In this document: piece by piece, positions 26,040 to 35,341 of the stretch
How positions within the stretch are numbered: position 1 is the first letter of the stretch
Layout: the number at the start of each line of letters is the position of its first letter
Assembly (NCBI GenBank): GCA_035604595.1
Contig: DATNIE010000032.1
Coordinates: forward strand, 1 to 64,000
Reading direction: 5' to 3'
DNA from: CAIKZZ01 sp035604595
GTDB taxonomy: Bacteria; Pseudomonadota; Gammaproteobacteria; Steroidobacterales; Steroidobacteraceae
DNA length: 64,000 bases
Notes under the pieces: generated by a model
What the model saw: only the letters and a program-made list of their open reading frames with translations
What the model was told of the DNA's origin: nothing
Databases searched by the model: none
Made by a program: the position numbers and the translations under genes

Positions 26040-28115
26040 GTGCGGACGCTTCGGATTGGACTCTGGCTCATGATGCTGGGCGCGGCCCTGTCCGCCGGCG
26101 CCGCGACCGAGACCGAACACCCGGCACCGGCCGACCTCGTCATCACCGATGCGCGGATCTACACCGCCGACCCTGCGCGCTCGATGGCCCAGGCGTTCGC
26201 CGTGCGTGATGGCCGGATCGTGTTCGTCGGCGATGCCCGCCACGCGCAGGCGTTCATCGGGACCGCCACCCGGGCCAAGCGCCTGGCCGGCCGGCTGGTG
26301 CTGCCCGGGCTCGTCGATTCCCATATCCATCCGACCGATATCGTCGAACGCGACGTCTGCGATCTCAACAGCCGGACCGTCCAGCTGCGCGAGTTGGCGG
26401 AGTTCGTGCGGGGCTGCATCGAGCGCTATCATGTCCCTCCCGGCCAGTGGGTCAGCGTACGCCAGTGGAATTACGGTAACGGCAACCAGCCCGACCCGCA
26501 GCACCCGACGCTGCGCGCGACATTGGATGCCGCCTCGACGGTGCACCCGATCCACCTGCTCGGCGACGATGGTCATCACGGCGCGTTCAACAGCCGGGCG
26601 CTCGCGGGCGCCCGCAACGGCGCCGGCCAGGTCGTCGGCCTGTCGCGCGCGACGCTGGCGACAGATTTCGCGGACGCCCGGGTGCTGGCCGGCGTTGATG
26701 CCTACGGCGAGCCGGACGGGGCGGTCAACGAGGAGCTCCAGTACGCGATCGACGGCCCCGACGATTTCGCCTCGGAGGTCGAGGACCTCGCGGCGCTGCT
26801 CAGGGCGCCCGAGCGCATGACGGAGCAGCTGAACCGCGCCGGAATCACGGCCGTGCTGGATGCGTTCGTGCCGCCGAGCAACCTAGCCGTCTACGACGCG
26901 CTCGAAAAATCCGGCCGGCTGACCGTGCGCGCGTGCCTCGCCCAGTACTACGATCCGCAGCGGTTCCGGGCGGCGGACGGATCAGTCGACTATCGCCGGA
27001 TGCTGGCGCTGGCCGAGTCGGTTCGCGCCAAGTACGCCGGCAACCCTCGACTTCGCGCCGACGTCGTGAAGCTCTTCGCCGACGGCGTGATCGAAGGCAA
27101 TCCCTACGCCTCGCCGCCGACGCTGCCCAACGGTGCCGTGCTCAGACCGTACCTGCAGCCGCGCTTCGGCCGCGATGCCACCGGCCGCGCGACCGTCGAA
27201 GGCTATGTCGACACGGACTCACCGGCCTGCGCGGCTGTGCGCGAGAACCCCACCGCCTATACCTCGGCCGCGGCGATCGATGAATTCGAGCACGCTCACG
27301 GCCATCATCCTGCCCAGTGCACGGTGTCAGACGGCGTGCTCGCGTACTCGCGCGAGGTGATTCTCGACTTCGTCAGACAGTTTCACCGCGACGGCTTCGC
27401 GCTGCACATTCACGTGATCGGCGATCGGGCGGCACGCACGGCGATCGATGCGCTCGAGGCGGCCCGGGCCGAGGGCGGCCCTGATCTCGGCCGCGACGGT
27501 CTCGCGCACCTGGAACTCGCGCATCCGGACGACGTCGCTCGCATCGGCCGCGACCGCCTGTACGTCGCTTTCACCTATTCCTGGGCGTACATAGAGCCGG
27601 AGTACGACCTGACGGCAGTGCCGTTCATCGATCGGGTTGCCGGCAACAGCGCCACATCGCTGCACCCGCCCGACAGCTATTACTATCGCAACGCCTATCC
27701 GGTGCGCGGCGTCCGCGATGCCGGGGGGCTTCTGGTCGGTGGCTCCGACGCACCGGTCGCAAGCTACGACCCGCGGCCGTTCGTCAACATGGCGAAAGCC
27801 GTCACCCGCCGGCTTGACGATCTGCCGCCGCTCAACCCGGCGCAGACCATTCCGATCCGCGACGCCCTCGATTCCTACACGATCAGCGGCGCGCGCTTCC
27901 TCGGCTGGGAAGCCGAGGCCGGCTCGCTGGAGCCCGGCAAGTCGGCCGACTTCGTAATCCTCGACCGCGACATACTCGCGCTCGCCGACGACGGGCACCC
28001 CGAGCGCATCGAAGGCACGCGTGTCCTCGAGACCTGGTTCATGGGCCGGCGCGTGTACGCTGCGCCGGGACGCTCGGCACCCCGATCGCGGCCCGCCGTG
28101 CCTCACGCACGGTGA
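26040..28115 (+). CDS. Exported amidohydrolase, YtcJ-like (amidohydrolase_3)
   Basis: About 691 residues. The chosen GTG 26040 gives an immediate signal peptide (RTLRIGLWLMMLGAALSAGA) and has GAGG about nine bases upstream; GTG codons at 26022 and 26031 are alternatives. Metal-site motifs are in order: DSHIHP, HIHVIGDRAA, HLELAHPDD and GGSDAPV. The N-terminal ADLVITDARIYTAD and C-terminal GSLEPGKSADFVILDRD form the composite beta-sandwich. This family hydrolyses amide or related C-N bonds, often of N-substituted formamides or amino acids, in the periplasm when exported. It lies just after the TonB receptor on the same strand, so the receptor may import its substrate. Substrate unknown. Confidence 0.9.
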   Translation: MRTLRIGLWLMMLGAALSAGAATETEHPAPADLVITDARIYTADPARSMAQAFAVRDGRIVFVGDARHAQAFIGTATRAKRLAGRLVLPGLVDSHIHPTDIVERDVCDLNSRTVQLRELAEFVRGCIERYHVPPGQWVSVRQWNYGNGNQPDPQHPTLRATLDAASTVHPIHLLGDDGHHGAFNSRALAGARNGAGQVVGLSRATLATDFADARVLAGVDAYGEPDGAVNEELQYAIDGPDDFASEVEDLAALLRAPERMTEQLNRAGITAVLDAFVPPSNLAVYDALEKSGRLTVRACLAQYYDPQRFRAADGSVDYRRMLALAESVRAKYAGNPRLRADVVKLFADGVIEGNPYASPPTLPNGAVLRPYLQPRFGRDATGRATVEGYVDTDSPACAAVRENPTAYTSAAAIDEFEHAHGHHPAQCTVSDGVLAYSREVILDFVRQFHRDGFALHIHVIGDRAARTAIDALEAARAEGGPDLGRDGLAHLELAHPDDVARIGRDRLYVAFTYSWAYIEPEYDLTAVPFIDRVAGNSATSLHPPDSYYYRNAYPVRGVRDAGGLLVGGSDAPVASYDPRPFVNMAKAVTRRLDDLPPLNPAQTIPIRDALDSYTISGARFLGWEAEAGSLEPGKSADFVILDRDILALADDGHPERIEGTRVLETWFMGRRVYAAPGRSAPRSRPAVPHAR

Positions 28116-28211
28116 GGCGCGCGGCCGGGGCCGTTCGACACGCGCGGGGCCGTCGCGATCCCGTGTGACGCTTGAAGCTTCATGCGGTGCGGCGGCGGCG
28201 CGCCCCGACGC

Positions 28212-29393
28212 TCAGCCGGACCGTCCAAGACCTGCCGCGAAGCGGCGGATTCGGCGGGCGGCCTCGGCGAGGGTAGTCTCGTTGGTCACGAAGCAGACTC
28301 GGACGAAGCCCTCCGTTTCGCTGCCGCAGGCGGCACCGTCGAGCACCGACACGCGCTCGGACTCGTACAGACGATTTGCGAACTCCGTGCCGGACAGTCC
28401 GGTCTCCCGCACGTCGAGCAGCATGAACATGCCGGCATCCGGCCGGTGGACGCGCACGGCGCTGAGTCCTTGTAACGCCGCATAGAAGGTGTCGCGGCGC
28501 GCGCGGCAGAGCGTCCGGACGCTCGCCTCCGCTTCCGTGCGCATCCCGAGGGCCGTCAAGGCGGCATCCTGGATGAAGCCGGGGAGTCCATAGGTCATGC
28601 ACTGCGCCACGAGATCGGCGTGCTGAATGAACGCCGTGGGCCCAACGATCCAGCCGCAGCGCCAGCCGGTCATGGCGTGCGTCTTTGACAAGCTCGACAC
28701 GGTCAGGCACTGCTCCGGCAGCCGCGCGCCGAGACTAGGCACGCGGCCGCCCTCGGCGGTACCCGCATAGACCTCATCCGACACGACCCACAGTCCATGC
28801 TGCTCGGCCAGGCGGGCGATGCCCTCGACCTCGGAATCGGTCAGCACGACGCCGCTCGGATTGCCCGGCGTCGCGACGAAGATTGCGCGCGTCCGCGGCG
28901 TGATCGCGGCCGCGAGCGTCGCGAGGTCCGGATGAAAGTCGCGCCTCGCCGGGGCCGGTACGCGCACGAGCGCGGCGCCCGATACCTGAATGGTCGCCGG
29001 GTAGGTCGCGTACATGGGGTCGAGCGTAATCACCTCATCGCCCGGCGCCGCGACCAGGAGCGAGGACACGAACAGGCCATTCTGGGCGCCGTTCACGAAG
29101 ATCACCTGGTCGGCCGTCACGCGCTGTCCCGTCCGCTCGGTGTGGGCTGCCGCGATGGCCGCCCGGAGCGGCGCGCGTCCGCTGCTCTCGGTGTAGTGCG
29201 TGTCGCGGGCGCGCAGGCGCTCGATCGCCTTGTCGACCACGGGAGCGGGCGTATCGAGATCCGGATCGCCGACGCTGAGCACGATCACATCCTCGCCCGC
29301 CGCATGTGCGGCGCGCGCGCGCCAGTGCAGGGCCCACGGGTCCGGCCCGTCGTGCTCGATCCGCCCGGCGAGCGGCGAGAACTCCGGGCTCAC
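28212..29393 (-). CDS. aruH: Class I/II aminotransferase, arginine:pyruvate transaminase (AruH)-like
   Basis: A 393-residue PLP aminotransferase. VLSVGDPDLDTPAPVVDKAI, THYTESSGRAPLR, the phosphate/substrate segment ATPGNPSG, SDEVYA and the Schiff-base K237 in SLSKTHAMTGWRCGW are all present. The start GTG 29393 overlaps the TGA of the preceding decarboxylase gene (GTGA). Sequence style and the partner gene both match AruH of Pseudomonas, which moves the alpha-amino group of L-arginine to pyruvate to give 2-ketoarginine. With a DDAH and many N-methyl enzymes in the window, methylated arginines or trimethyllysine are alternative substrates. Aminotransferase activity is sure; arginine as substrate is likely but inferred. 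Confidence 0.85.
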   Translation of the reverse strand: MSPEFSPLAGRIEHDGPDPWALHWRARAAHAAGEDVIVLSVGDPDLDTPAPVVDKAIERLRARDTHYTESSGRAPLRAAIAAAHTERTGQRVTADQVIFVNGAQNGLFVSSLLVAAPGDEVITLDPMYATYPATIQVSGAALVRVPAPARRDFHPDLATLAAAITPRTRAIFVATPGNPSGVVLTDSEVEGIARLAEQHGLWVVSDEVYAGTAEGGRVPSLGARLPEQCLTVSSLSKTHAMTGWRCGWIVGPTAFIQHADLVAQCMTYGLPGFIQDAALTALGMRTEAEASVRTLCRARRDTFYAALQGLSAVRVHRPDAGMFMLLDVRETGLSGTEFANRLYESERVSVLDGAACGSETEGFVRVCFVTNETTLAEAARRIRRFAAGLGRSG

Positions 29394-30988
29394 TCGAACG
29401 CCCCGGCCCGGACCTCGAGCAGCACGACCTGCCGGCGCATGCCGAAGTCCTTGAGCGCCCGCTCGAGCGCCGCGGGGTCCTCGATGACCCGGTGCGCGTA
29501 ACCGTAGGCACGCGCCAGCGGCGCGAACTCGGGCGGTCGCACGTCGACGCCTTCCGGTGCAATGCCGGCGGCGATCATCGCGCTCTTGATCTCGCCGAAA
29601 CCCCGGTTGTTCCAGACCACGATCGCCGTCCAGGCGCCGACATCGCCCGGCACAGCGAGCTCGCCGAGCGAGAACTGCAGGCCTCCGTCGCCCACCAGGC
29701 ACACGATCGGCCGGTCGGGGGCGGCGAGGCTGGCGCCGGTCGAGGCCGGCAGTGCAAACCCAAGCGTGCCGTAGCCGGTTGCGGAGTTGAACCAGGACCC
29801 GGGCGTTGCCGCCGCAAATCCCAGATTCCCCGCGTACACGAGCTGGGTCGAGTCGCCGACCAGGACGGCCGCCGGAAGCGCATCGCGGATCCTATCGAGG
29901 AGCGCCACGTGTCGCTGCATCACGGGCGACAGCGCCGCCAGCGCCTGCTCACGCGCGCTGGCCGCCGCCGCGGCCCCGGCTCCGGGCCGTTGCGCGCCGA
30001 GGTTGCGCGCAAGCAGCGCCCGCAGAGTCGCGCCCGCCTCGCCGCACAGTGGAATCGCCGGGAGCGCGTTGCGCGTGAGCTGCCCGGCATCGATGTCGAG
30101 GCGGATGAGTCCCGGCGGAGCCGGGAAGTCGCTGACGGAGTACATGTCGTAGTCGGTCGGACCGAGCTCCGTGCCGACCGCGAGCACGACGTCGGCCGCG
30201 GCGATCAGCGCCCGCACGGGAGCGAGCGAGGGGCTCATCGGCACGGCGAGTGGATGGCCGGGCGGCAGCAGGCCGCGGGCGTTCGCCGTCATCACGAGCG
30301 GCGCGCCGAGGTGCTCGACGAGCCGCCGTGCTTCCACCGCCGCCCGGATGGCCCCGCCCCCGGCGAGCACGACCGGGTGCTTCGCGGAGCGGAGCCTGTC
30401 CGCCACGGCGTCGAGCGCGGTCGCGGGCGGGACCGGCGCCGGCGGGCCCGACGCCGGCAGCTCAAGTCCCGTGGCATCGGCGGCCAGCACATCGAGCGGA
30501 ATTTCGATGTACACCGGGCGCGGGCGGGCCGAGGCGAACATCGAAAAGGCACGGCCGAGCGCGTCGGGCAGCTGGCCGGGCTCCGCGATCGCGAAGCTCG
30601 CCGCGGCGACCCCGCTCGCGAGGGCCCGCTGGTCCGGCAGCTCGTGCAGGAAGCCCCGGCCGCTTCCGGCCTCGCCGCGGCGGTTCTGGCTCGAGATGAC
30701 GAGTAGCGGGATCGAATCCCCGTACGCCTGCCCCATCGCGGTCGTGATGTTGGTGAGCCCGGGGCCGGTGATCGTGAAGCACACGCCCGGCCGGCCGGAC
30801 AGACGCGCGTAGCCGTCGGCCATGAATCCGAGACCCTGCTCGTGGCGGCCCGTGACATGGCGGATCGGCCCGCCGGCGAGGCCGCGATAGAGCTCGAGGT
30901 TGTGCACGCCCGGGATGCCGAATACATGGCGGACGCCCTGGGCGGCGAGCGCCTCGATCAGGTAAAGCCCGAGCTTTTTCATGGCCAC
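29390..30988 (-). CDS. aruI: Thiamine-diphosphate decarboxylase, 2-ketoarginine decarboxylase (AruI)-like
   Basis: A 532-residue acetolactate-synthase-fold enzyme. The N-terminal domain has HVFGIPGVHNLELY and the cofactor-activating E50 in GRHEQGLGFMADGYAR. The C-terminal cofactor motif is GDGGLQFSLGEL ending in VWNN. The opening KKLGLYLIEALAAQGV and LHELPDQRAL match AruI, which converts 2-ketoarginine to 4-guanidinobutyraldehyde. The transaminase gene overlaps its stop, the same pairing as aruH-aruI in Pseudomonas. The resulting aldehyde could be oxidised by one of the two PuuC/KauB-like dehydrogenases here and then cut by the ureohydrolase at 56774. The gene is divergent from the beta-keto acid cleavage operon across 123 bases. 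Confidence 0.85.
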   Translation of the reverse strand: MAMKKLGLYLIEALAAQGVRHVFGIPGVHNLELYRGLAGGPIRHVTGRHEQGLGFMADGYARLSGRPGVCFTITGPGLTNITTAMGQAYGDSIPLLVISSQNRRGEAGSGRGFLHELPDQRALASGVAAASFAIAEPGQLPDALGRAFSMFASARPRPVYIEIPLDVLAADATGLELPASGPPAPVPPATALDAVADRLRSAKHPVVLAGGGAIRAAVEARRLVEHLGAPLVMTANARGLLPPGHPLAVPMSPSLAPVRALIAAADVVLAVGTELGPTDYDMYSVSDFPAPPGLIRLDIDAGQLTRNALPAIPLCGEAGATLRALLARNLGAQRPGAGAAAAASAREQALAALSPVMQRHVALLDRIRDALPAAVLVGDSTQLVYAGNLGFAAATPGSWFNSATGYGTLGFALPASTGASLAAPDRPIVCLVGDGGLQFSLGELAVPGDVGAWTAIVVWNNRGFGEIKSAMIAAGIAPEGVDVRPPEFAPLARAYGYAHRVIEDPAALERALKDFGMRRQVVLLEVRAGAFE

Positions 30989-31060
30989 CCCCCTGTCGCG
31001 CCAGTATCCCAGAAACCCCGCCCGGAGGCTGCGGTGGCGAAGCCGCGGCCGGTGGTGTAA

Positions 31061-31081
31061 ATATTATGGACGCGATAATAT
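31061..31081. promoter_or_regulatory. Operator-like inverted repeat ATATTAT-N7-ATAATAT
   Basis: A perfect 7-bp inverted repeat with a 7-base spacer (GGACGCG), ending 30 bases upstream of the start of the beta-keto acid cleavage gene and lying in the divergent promoter shared with aruI. The heptamer ATAATAT also occurs at 50163-50169 upstream of the carnitine dehydrogenase gene. The right arm could also act as a -10 element. Confidence 0.6.
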
Positions 31082-31111
31082 GATGAATCGACCCTGCCGG
31101 GGGGAACGGCT

Positions 31112-32011
31112 ATGAATTCCGACGTGATGATCACCTGCGCGATCACGGGCGACGACACCAAGGTGACCAAGAGCCCGCATTGCCCGGTCACGCCGGCGCA
31201 GATCGCCGCCTCGGCCGTCGAAGCCGCAACGGCGGGCGCCGCTATCGTGCACATCCACGTCCGCGAGCCAGACACGGGCGCCTTCAGCATGGCGACCCGG
31301 CACTATCGCGAGGTCGTCAGGCTCATCCGCGAGAGCCGGGTCGACGTGCTCGTGAACCTCACCTGCGGCATGGGCGGCTACATCGTCGCCGGCGACAACG
31401 GCCTCAAGGACACGCCGGGGCCGGGCAGCGACTTCTGCAGCCAGGAAGATCGGATGCGGCACGTGATCGACCTGTGTCACGAGGGCCTGTACCGGCCGGA
31501 GATCTGCACGCTCGACTGCGGCAGCCTCAATTTCGGCGACGGCAACCGCGCCTATGTCTCGACCCCCAACTACCTGCGCAAAGGCGCCCAGATCTGCAAG
31601 GACCTCGGAGTCAAGCCCGAGTTCGAGATTTTCGACACCGGGAACCTGTGGTTCGTCCGGCAGATGATCAAGGAAGGCCTGGTCGCCCCGCCGCCGTTGG
31701 TCCAGCTGTGCATGGGCATCGCCTGGGGCGTGCCCGGCGACACCGCGCACCTGCTCGCGATGGTGAATACTCTGCCCACCGATGCGGTCTGGACCTCCTT
31801 TGCGATCAGCCGGATGCAGATGCCGTGGGTCGCGCAGTCCATCTTGAACGGCGGCAACGTCCGCGTCGGTCTCGAGGACAACCTGTACCTGTCGAAAGGT
31901 GTCTATGCGAGCAACGCGCAGCTTGTCACCAAGGCCCGGGGCATCATCGAGGCGCTCGGGGCGCGGGTGATCTCCGCAGCCGACGTGCGCGAACGCCTGA
32001 AGCTCCACTGA
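31112..32011 (+). CDS. Beta-keto acid cleavage enzyme (BKACE), probable 3-dehydrocarnitine cleavage enzyme
   Basis: A 299-residue TIM-barrel enzyme of the former DUF849 family. Zinc ligands are H47 and H49 in VHIHVRE and E255 in VGLEDNLYLSKG. These enzymes transfer a two-carbon unit from acetyl-CoA to a beta-keto acid, releasing acetoacetate and a new acyl-CoA. In carnitine catabolism the substrate is 3-dehydrocarnitine and the product is betainyl-CoA. The GMGGYIVAGDNG segment in the substrate loop differs from the lysine-fermentation enzymes. The next gene is a betainyl-CoA-type thioesterase, and a carnitine dehydrogenase fusion is encoded at 48631, which together make the carnitine assignment strong. 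It heads a five-gene operon and has GGGGGGAA before its ATG. Confidence 0.9.
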   Translation: MNSDVMITCAITGDDTKVTKSPHCPVTPAQIAASAVEAATAGAAIVHIHVREPDTGAFSMATRHYREVVRLIRESRVDVLVNLTCGMGGYIVAGDNGLKDTPGPGSDFCSQEDRMRHVIDLCHEGLYRPEICTLDCGSLNFGDGNRAYVSTPNYLRKGAQICKDLGVKPEFEIFDTGNLWFVRQMIKEGLVAPPPLVQLCMGIAWGVPGDTAHLLAMVNTLPTDAVWTSFAISRMQMPWVAQSILNGGNVRVGLEDNLYLSKGVYASNAQLVTKARGIIEALGARVISAADVRERLKLH

Positions 32012-32022
32012 CCGCTGCCGCC

Positions 32023-32499
32023 ATGGCGGGCACGACGATATACCGGACGGCAGTGCTGCCGGAGTGGATCGACTTCAACGGCCACCTGCGCGATGCGTAC
32101 TACGTGCTCGTGCTGAGCCTCGCGACCGACGCACTGATGGACCGCCTCGGGCTCGACGCGGCGTATCGCGCGCGGACACGCTGCACGCTCTACTCGCTCG
32201 AGATGCACATGCACTGGCTGCACGAGGTCACGGACACCGATACGCTCGAGGTCGACGCGCATCTGCTCGCCACCGACGCGAAGCGCCTGCACGTCGGGTT
32301 CGATGTGCGGGTCATCCGCCGCCCCGAGGTGGTCGCGACCGGCGAGTTCGTGCTGCTGCACGTGCGGCAAGGCGAGACGCCGGGCGTCGCCCCGTTTCCG
32401 CCGGCCGTCGAACGGGAGATCGCGGCGTTCAAGGCCGCCTCCGGGCCGGCACCGTGGGCGGGTCCGGGCTCGCGCGCGCTCTCGCTCGGCAGGCGCTGA
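32023..32499 (+). CDS. Hotdog-fold acyl-CoA thioesterase (betainyl-CoA thioesterase-like)
   Basis: A 158-residue 4HBT-type hotdog protein. It opens with LPEWIDFNGHLRDAYYVLV, the usual catalytic segment near the N-terminus, and has the ATDAKRLHVGF block later. It is clearly related to the C-terminal domain of the carnitine dehydrogenase fusion in this window (RPDWIDYNGHMTDYRYLQV, AVDAKRLQLFH). The start is ATG 32023, 11 bases after the BKACE stop; the longer frame upstream lies inside BKACE. It shares one base with the next gene (TGATG). The expected reaction is hydrolysis of betainyl-CoA to glycine betaine, or of carnitinyl-CoA to carnitine. Confidence 0.88.
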   Translation: MAGTTIYRTAVLPEWIDFNGHLRDAYYVLVLSLATDALMDRLGLDAAYRARTRCTLYSLEMHMHWLHEVTDTDTLEVDAHLLATDAKRLHVGFDVRVIRRPEVVATGEFVLLHVRQGETPGVAPFPPAVEREIAAFKAASGPAPWAGPGSRALSLGRR

Positions 32500-34562
32500 T
32501 GGCCGCGAACCCGCTCGCGCGACTGCTGATGCCGCGCAGCGTCGCTGTGATCGGCGGCGGCGCGTGGACCGAGGCGGTCGCGGCCGCGGGCCGGGCGATC
32601 GGCTACACCGGTCAGACCTGGCGCGTGCACCCGACCCGGGACGCGGACGCCACCACCCGCTACTACCGCTCGGTCGACGAGCTGCCGGGCGTGCCCGATG
32701 CGGCGTTCGTCGCGGCCCCGGCGGCCGAGGTCCCGGCGATCGCCGCCGCGCTCGCGCGTCGCGGCGCCGGCGGCTTCGTCTGCTTCGCGGCCGGATTCGA
32801 CGAGACCGCGACCGAGCAGGGCCGTGAGCTGACGCGGCAGCTGGTCGCAAACGCCGGCGCGGTGCCGTTCATGGGCCCTAACTGCTACGGGCTCGTCAAC
32901 TTCTTCGACCGGGTCGCGCTGTGGCCGGACCAGGTGGTCGGCGACCCGCTCGAGCGAGGCGTCGCGATCATCACCCAGAGTGGCACGCTCGGCCTGACGT
33001 TGATGTTCAATCATCGCTCGTTGCCGATCGGCTACCTGCTGACGGTCGGCAACCAGACGCGTCTCGCGGTCGAGGACCTGATCGAGGTCCTGTCCGACGA
33101 CCCGCGCGTGACGGCATTCGGCCTGTATGTCGAGGGCCTGAAGGACGCCGGCCGCTTCGCCGCCGCGGTCGCGAAGGCGCGCGCGGCCGGTAAGCCCATC
33201 GCGCTCGTCAAGGCCGGTCGGACCGCTGCTGCGGCGCGGGTGGCCGCGACCCACACCGGCGCCCTGGCCGGCGCCGATGCCGTGTTCGACGCGTTCTGCC
33301 GCGACGCCGGTATCGCGCGCTGCGAGACCCTCTCGACGCTGGTCGAGACGCTCAAGGTGTTTCATCTGGGCGGTCCGCTCCGCGGCAAGCGCGTGCTCGT
33401 GCTCGGCTTCTCCGGCGGCGACATGGCCATGACCTTGGACGTGTCGCGGAACCTGTCACTCGACTACGCACCGGTGCCGCAGGCGATGACCGAGCGGCTC
33501 CAGCAGGTCCTCGGGCCGCGCGTCACGATCGCAAACCCGCTCGATTGTCACACCTACATCTGGTTCGATCAGGCGAAACTGCGCGCGCTGTTCACGACGC
33601 TGTTCGCGGCCGATTATGATGCGATCGCGTTCATGCTGGACTGCCCGCCGGCCGGCCGCGCCGACACATCCGCCTTTGACATGCCGATCGACGAGTTCAT
33701 CAGCGCCGCGCGGGGCTCGCGAACCAGGGCCGCGATGCTCGCGTCTCTCCCGGAGACGCTCCACGACGGCGTCCGGAGCCGCTGCCTGGCCGGCGGAGTC
33801 GTGCCGCTACAGGGCCAGCGCGAGGCGCTCGAAGCGCTCGACCTCGCCGCACAGGTCGGCGAGTGCTGGCGGGGCGGCAGCTTCCCGGCTCTCGCCCGCC
33901 CGCGCGCGTCGCAGCGGACCGTCCGCACGCTCGCCGAGGGCGCCGGCAAGGCTGCGCTCGCCGCCTTCGGTTTGCCCGTGCCGCGCTCGCGGCTCGTGGA
34001 TCCTGGCGGGGCCGTCGCAGCCGCGATCGCGATCGGCTTTCCGGTCGTCGTGAAGGCCGTGAGCGCAGCGCTCGCCCACAAGTCCGACGTCGGGGGCGTG
34101 ATCCTCAACGTCCGCACGCCGGCGGAGGCCGCGGCAGTCGCCGACCGGCTGCGCCCGCTCTCGACGCAGCTGCTCGTCGAGCAGATGGTCACGGACGGCG
34201 TCGCCGAGGTGCTGGTCGGCATCACGGTCGATCCGCAGTTCGGACAGGTGCTGGTGCTCGGGAGTGGCGGCGTCATGACCGAGCTGTGGCAGGACTGTAC
34301 GAGCCTCTTGCCACCTTTGTCGCGAGCACGGATCGCAGCGGCGCTCGCGACTCTTGGCGTCTCGCGGCTGCTCGCCGGCTTTCGCGGCAAGCCGCCGGGT
34401 GACGTGCCCGCGCTCATCGAGGCGGTGCTCGCCGTGACCGGCTTCGCCACCGCTCACCTCGACACGCTGATCGAGCTCGACGTCAATCCCATCATCGTCC
34501 GCCCGCTCGGCGCGGGTGTCGTGGCGGTCGATGCGCTCATTCGTTTGGTGGAGGAACCCTGA
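32499..34562 (+). CDS. ADP(NDP)-forming acyl-CoA synthetase, fused alpha/beta chain
   Basis: A 687-residue protein with the domain order of single-chain ADP-forming acyl-CoA synthetases: CoA-binding Rossmann domain (about 8-130, PRSVAVIGGG), succinyl-CoA-ligase-like flavodoxin domains with the phosphohistidine segment ATHTGALAG, and a C-terminal ATP-grasp domain from about 480 (FPVVVKAVSAALAHKSDVGG). It makes an acyl-CoA from a free acid, CoA and ATP, releasing ADP and phosphate. It sits between the thioesterase and the CaiD-like hydratase with 1-base overlap and 1-base gap. This points to activation of gamma-butyrobetaine, crotonobetaine or carnitine, a job done by AMP-forming CaiC in enterobacteria. 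Specificity is inferred. Confidence 0.9.
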   Translation: MAANPLARLLMPRSVAVIGGGAWTEAVAAAGRAIGYTGQTWRVHPTRDADATTRYYRSVDELPGVPDAAFVAAPAAEVPAIAAALARRGAGGFVCFAAGFDETATEQGRELTRQLVANAGAVPFMGPNCYGLVNFFDRVALWPDQVVGDPLERGVAIITQSGTLGLTLMFNHRSLPIGYLLTVGNQTRLAVEDLIEVLSDDPRVTAFGLYVEGLKDAGRFAAAVAKARAAGKPIALVKAGRTAAAARVAATHTGALAGADAVFDAFCRDAGIARCETLSTLVETLKVFHLGGPLRGKRVLVLGFSGGDMAMTLDVSRNLSLDYAPVPQAMTERLQQVLGPRVTIANPLDCHTYIWFDQAKLRALFTTLFAADYDAIAFMLDCPPAGRADTSAFDMPIDEFISAARGSRTRAAMLASLPETLHDGVRSRCLAGGVVPLQGQREALEALDLAAQVGECWRGGSFPALARPRASQRTVRTLAEGAGKAALAAFGLPVPRSRLVDPGGAVAAAIAIGFPVVVKAVSAALAHKSDVGGVILNVRTPAEAAAVADRLRPLSTQLLVEQMVTDGVAEVLVGITVDPQFGQVLVLGSGGVMTELWQDCTSLLPPLSRARIAAALATLGVSRLLAGFRGKPPGDVPALIEAVLAVTGFATAHLDTLIELDVNPIIVRPLGAGVVAVDALIRLVEEP

Positions 34563-34563
34563 C

Positions 34564-35340
34564 ATGTCCGACGGCGTACGACTGCATAGGGACGGTGCGA
34601 TACTCGAGGTCACGATCGATCGGCCGAAGGCGAACGCGATCGATCTGGCGATGAGCCGGCGCCTCAATCAGGTGTGGACGGAGTTCGGGCAGGACCCGGC
34701 ACTGATCATTGCGATCCTGACCGGGGCCGGCGAGAAGTTCTTCTCGCCGGGGTGGGACCTCAAGGGCGCCGCCGGTGGCGAGGCGAGCGACTCCGACTGG
34801 GGAGTCGGCGGTTTCGCGGGCCTCAACTACCCGCGCAATCTCGACAAGCCGATCATCGCCGCGGTCAACGGGATCGCCTGCGGCGGCGGCTTCGAGATGG
34901 TGCTCGGCTGCGACCTGATCGTCATGGAGGAGCAGGCGCGCTTCGCGCTGCCCGAGATCAACGTCGGCGTGCTGGCCGATGCTGCCACGATCAAGCTCAG
35001 GCGCCGCATCCCCTATCACGTCGCGGTCGAGATGCTGATGACCGGACGCTGGATGGATGCAGCCGAGGCCAAGCACTGGGGGCTGTGCAACTACGTCGTG
35101 CCGAAGGGCCAGGCAATGATGCGAGCCCGCGAGCTCGCCCGCCAGCTCGCCGCCGGCCCGCCGCTCTTGTTCCCGGCCATCAAGCAGCTCCTCCGGCACA
35201 CCGAAGTGATCGCCGAGCACCCCGCCTTCGAGCTCCACGATGCGCTCGCAGCCGTCCAGAAGGTCCTGCGTTCGGAGGACCTGCTCGAGGGCGCACGGGC
35301 GTTCGCCGAGAAGCGCAAGCCGGAGTGGAAGGGCCGCTGA
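34564..35340 (+). CDS. caiD: Crotonase-family enoyl-CoA hydratase, CaiD (carnitinyl-CoA dehydratase)-like
   Basis: A 258-residue crotonase; E. coli CaiD has 261. LEVTIDRPKANAID, GAGEKFFSPGWDLK, the oxyanion segment VNGIACGGGFE and the glutamates E111 and E131 (ALPEINVG) are present. The GFAGL segment and the C-terminal FAEKRKPEWKGR are particularly like CaiD, which hydrates crotonobetainyl-CoA to carnitinyl-CoA. The ATG lies one base after the CoA-synthetase stop. Its neighbours make this assignment much better than a general fatty-acid hydratase. It would link gamma-butyrobetaine or crotonobetaine to the carnitine pathway. Confidence 0.87.
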   Translation: MSDGVRLHRDGAILEVTIDRPKANAIDLAMSRRLNQVWTEFGQDPALIIAILTGAGEKFFSPGWDLKGAAGGEASDSDWGVGGFAGLNYPRNLDKPIIAAVNGIACGGGFEMVLGCDLIVMEEQARFALPEINVGVLADAATIKLRRRIPYHVAVEMLMTGRWMDAAEAKHWGLCNYVVPKGQAMMRARELARQLAAGPPLLFPAIKQLLRHTEVIAEHPAFELHDALAAVQKVLRSEDLLEGARAFAEKRKPEWKGR

Positions 35341-35341
35341 G

